Shown: positions 5,675 to 6,669 of the stretch, one piece after another | How the letters are laid out: every line of letters begins with the position of its first letter | Numbering within the stretch: the first letter of the stretch is position 1 | Assembly (NCBI GenBank): GCA_030696435.1 | Contig: JAUYSF010000282.1 | Coordinates: forward strand, 1-6,669 | Length of the DNA stretch: 6,669 bases | Reading direction: 5' to 3' | Origin: Desulfoprunum sp. | Lineage (GTDB): Bacteria > Desulfobacterota > Desulfobulbia > Desulfobulbales > Desulfocapsaceae | Made by a program: the position numbers and the translations under genes | Notes under the pieces: model-generated | Seen by the model: the letters and a program-made list of their open reading frames with translations, nothing else | Told to the model about the DNA's origin: nothing | The model's database searches: none

Positions 5675-6232
5675 ATGAAACTCCTCTTTGATTTTTTTCC
5701 GATCCTGTTTTTTTTCATCGCCTATAAATTTTTCGATATCTATGTCGCCACCGGGGTTGCCATTGCCTCCACCTTCCTGCAGGTTGCCATTTCGTGGATC
5801 AGGACCCGCAAGGTAGCGACTATGCAACTGGTGACTCTAGCAATCATCATCGTCTTTGGCGGTCTGACGCTCTATCTGCACGACGAACAGTTCATCAAAT
5901 GGAAGCCTACCGTTATCAACTGGCTCTTCGGAGGGGCTTTTCTGATCAGCCATATTTTTGGCCAGCAGACCGCCATTGAGCGGATGCTGGGCGCCAATCT
6001 AAGCCTGCCCAAGCAGGTATGGCGACGCCTGAATCTTGGCTGGGTAATCTTTTTTCTGAGCTTGGGAGGGGCGAATCTCTACGTCATGAGCCACTTTAGC
6101 CGTGACGCTTGGGTAAACTTCAAGCTCTTTGGCATGCTCGGACTCACCGTGCTGTTCATCGTGCTACAATCCTTCTATCTCTCACGCTATATGGTAGAGC
6201 CAGCAGCAAAGGATAGTGACACGTTTTTGTGA
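5675..6232 (+). CDS. yciB: YciB/IspZ family inner-membrane septation protein A
   Basis: The protein is 185 residues from ATG 5675, close to the usual ~180 for the family, and its start MKLLFDFFPILFFFIAYK matches the family's typical beginning. A TTG at 5648 would add nine residues (MHIGLAITP); I reject it because the family begins at MK..FDF.P. No strong ribosome binding site is seen for either. About five hydrophobic segments are visible (roughly 5-19, 23-41, 52-67, 78-95, 120-137, 150-168). Hallmarks are FGGLTLYLHDEQFIKWKPT (61-79), the IERMLG segment (101-106), LPKQVWRRLNLGW (111-123) and WVNFKLFG (146-153). In E. coli, YciB is an inner-membrane protein linked to envelope synthesis and division-site proteins; older names tie it to intracellular septation. 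The C-terminal tail is short and polar. It stands alone between the DUF362 gene and a convergent receiver gene, with no sign of co-function with the redox genes. Confidence 0.95.
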   Translation: MKLLFDFFPILFFFIAYKFFDIYVATGVAIASTFLQVAISWIRTRKVATMQLVTLAIIIVFGGLTLYLHDEQFIKWKPTVINWLFGGAFLISHIFGQQTAIERMLGANLSLPKQVWRRLNLGWVIFFLSLGGANLYVMSHFSRDAWVNFKLFGMLGLTVLFIVLQSFYLSRYMVEPAAKDSDTFL

Positions 6233-6294
6233 GCATAATTCCGGGTTCAGTATTTCCTGCAGATATTCATTTTTCCTGCCATCCTTCTCGTCCT
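6233..6294. other. Short convergent intergenic gap
   Basis: These 62 bp separate the 3' ends of yciB and the minus-strand receiver gene. The only symmetry found is a weak 5-bp pair CTGCC (6276-6280) / GGCAG (6299-6303), which extends into the receiver gene. No stem followed by a T run is visible on either strand. Confidence 0.4.
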
Positions 6295-6669
6295 TCAGGG
6301 CAGACCTACTGAGTCAGCCAGAGAATGTTGGATGGCATCTTTGAGCTTCTGAAGGCTATAGGGTTTTTCCAGAAAGACTTGGGGGTGTTCGGAATGGCTC
6401 CCGCCCATGACCTCCTCCTCACTGTAACCACTGGCCAGGATTACCGGAATACGGGGAGCGATTTGCCGCAGAGTAGCCAAAGTCTCCAGGCCGTTCATGC
6501 GGGGCATGGCATAATCAGTCAGTACGAAACGGATTTCATCCCTGTGTTGTTGAAACACCTCCACGGCTTCAACACCATCCCTGGCGCTGAGCACTTTAAA
6601 ACCCAATTTCTCCAATACCATACTGGTTATTTCCCTAACTATCTCGTCGTCATCAACCAGCAGTACCGT
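6295..6669 (-). CDS. Response-regulator receiver domain, probable C-terminus of a hybrid histidine kinase, N-terminus cut by window edge
   Basis: The frame is open from base 6669 to the stop at 6297-6295, giving 124 visible residues with no start needed inside the window; the internal ATG at 6621 falls inside the first helix of the domain and is not the true start. The visible part is one nearly complete receiver (REC) domain beginning TVLLVDDDEIV (acidic pocket D6-D8). The phospho-acceptor is D52 in LTDYAMPRMNG, the conserved Ser is S80 in VILASGYSEEE, and the conserved Lys is K102 in FLEKPYSL, so the domain looks active. After the last helix only a short tail (ADSVGLP) remains, with no output domain. 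The receiver is therefore either the last module of a hybrid kinase or a CheY-like single-domain regulator; the DDDE start at the very edge leaves both open. It converges on yciB and shares strand with the partial sensor at 1-987, but they are separate genes. Confidence 0.88.
   Translation of the reverse strand, partial: TVLLVDDDEIVREITSMVLEKLGFKVLSARDGVEAVEVFQQHRDEIRFVLTDYAMPRMNGLETLATLRQIAPRIPVILASGYSEEEVMGGSHSEHPQVFLEKPYSLQKLKDAIQHSLADSVGLP

Overview
The window is about 50% GC and reads as ordinary bacterial chromosome. The mix of long PAS/response-regulator signalling genes, a polyferredoxin membrane protein, a DUF362 ferredoxin protein and GATCGAAATCG-type intergenic repeats suggests an anaerobic or facultative proteobacterium, most likely Desulfobacterota (sulfate- or sulfur-metabolising relatives). 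This placement is an inference from gene content. No rRNA, tRNA, insertion sequence or CRISPR array was seen.

Layout: (1) 1-987, minus strand, is the N-terminal 329 residues of a sensor protein: an NTF2/SnoaL-like domain, a coiled coil and a PAS domain, cut by the left edge. (2) 988-1342 is a divergent intergenic region with a 22-bp dyad at 1216-1237. (3) 1343-3988, plus strand, encodes an unusual 881-residue protein: a CRP-type cyclic-nucleotide-binding fold, a sigma-54-activator AAA+ domain with every catalytic motif eroded, and a NapH/NosR-like membrane polyferredoxin. (4) 3989-4389 is non-coding and carries two facing arrays of 12-bp repeats (4057-4194) plus a leader hairpin. (5) 4390-5457, plus strand, encodes a DUF362 protein with two [4Fe-4S] motifs. 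(6) 5458-5674 is non-coding with three successive hairpins. (7) 5675-6232, plus strand, is yciB/ispZ, an inner-membrane cell-envelope protein. (8) 6295-6669, minus strand, is the C-terminal receiver domain of a response regulator or hybrid kinase, cut by the right edge.

The most interesting object is the 1343-3988 protein. It looks like a transcription-regulator chassis (CRP-like sensor plus sigma-54 AAA+ module) that has lost DNA-binding, ATPase and sigma-54 contact residues and become the cytoplasmic regulatory head of a membrane iron-sulfur electron-transfer protein. The next gene on the same strand encodes a soluble two-cluster ferredoxin-like DUF362 protein, a plausible but unproven redox partner. 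The two partial signalling genes at the edges are on the opposite strand and are probably independent. yciB is a housekeeping-type gene with its own structured upstream region.
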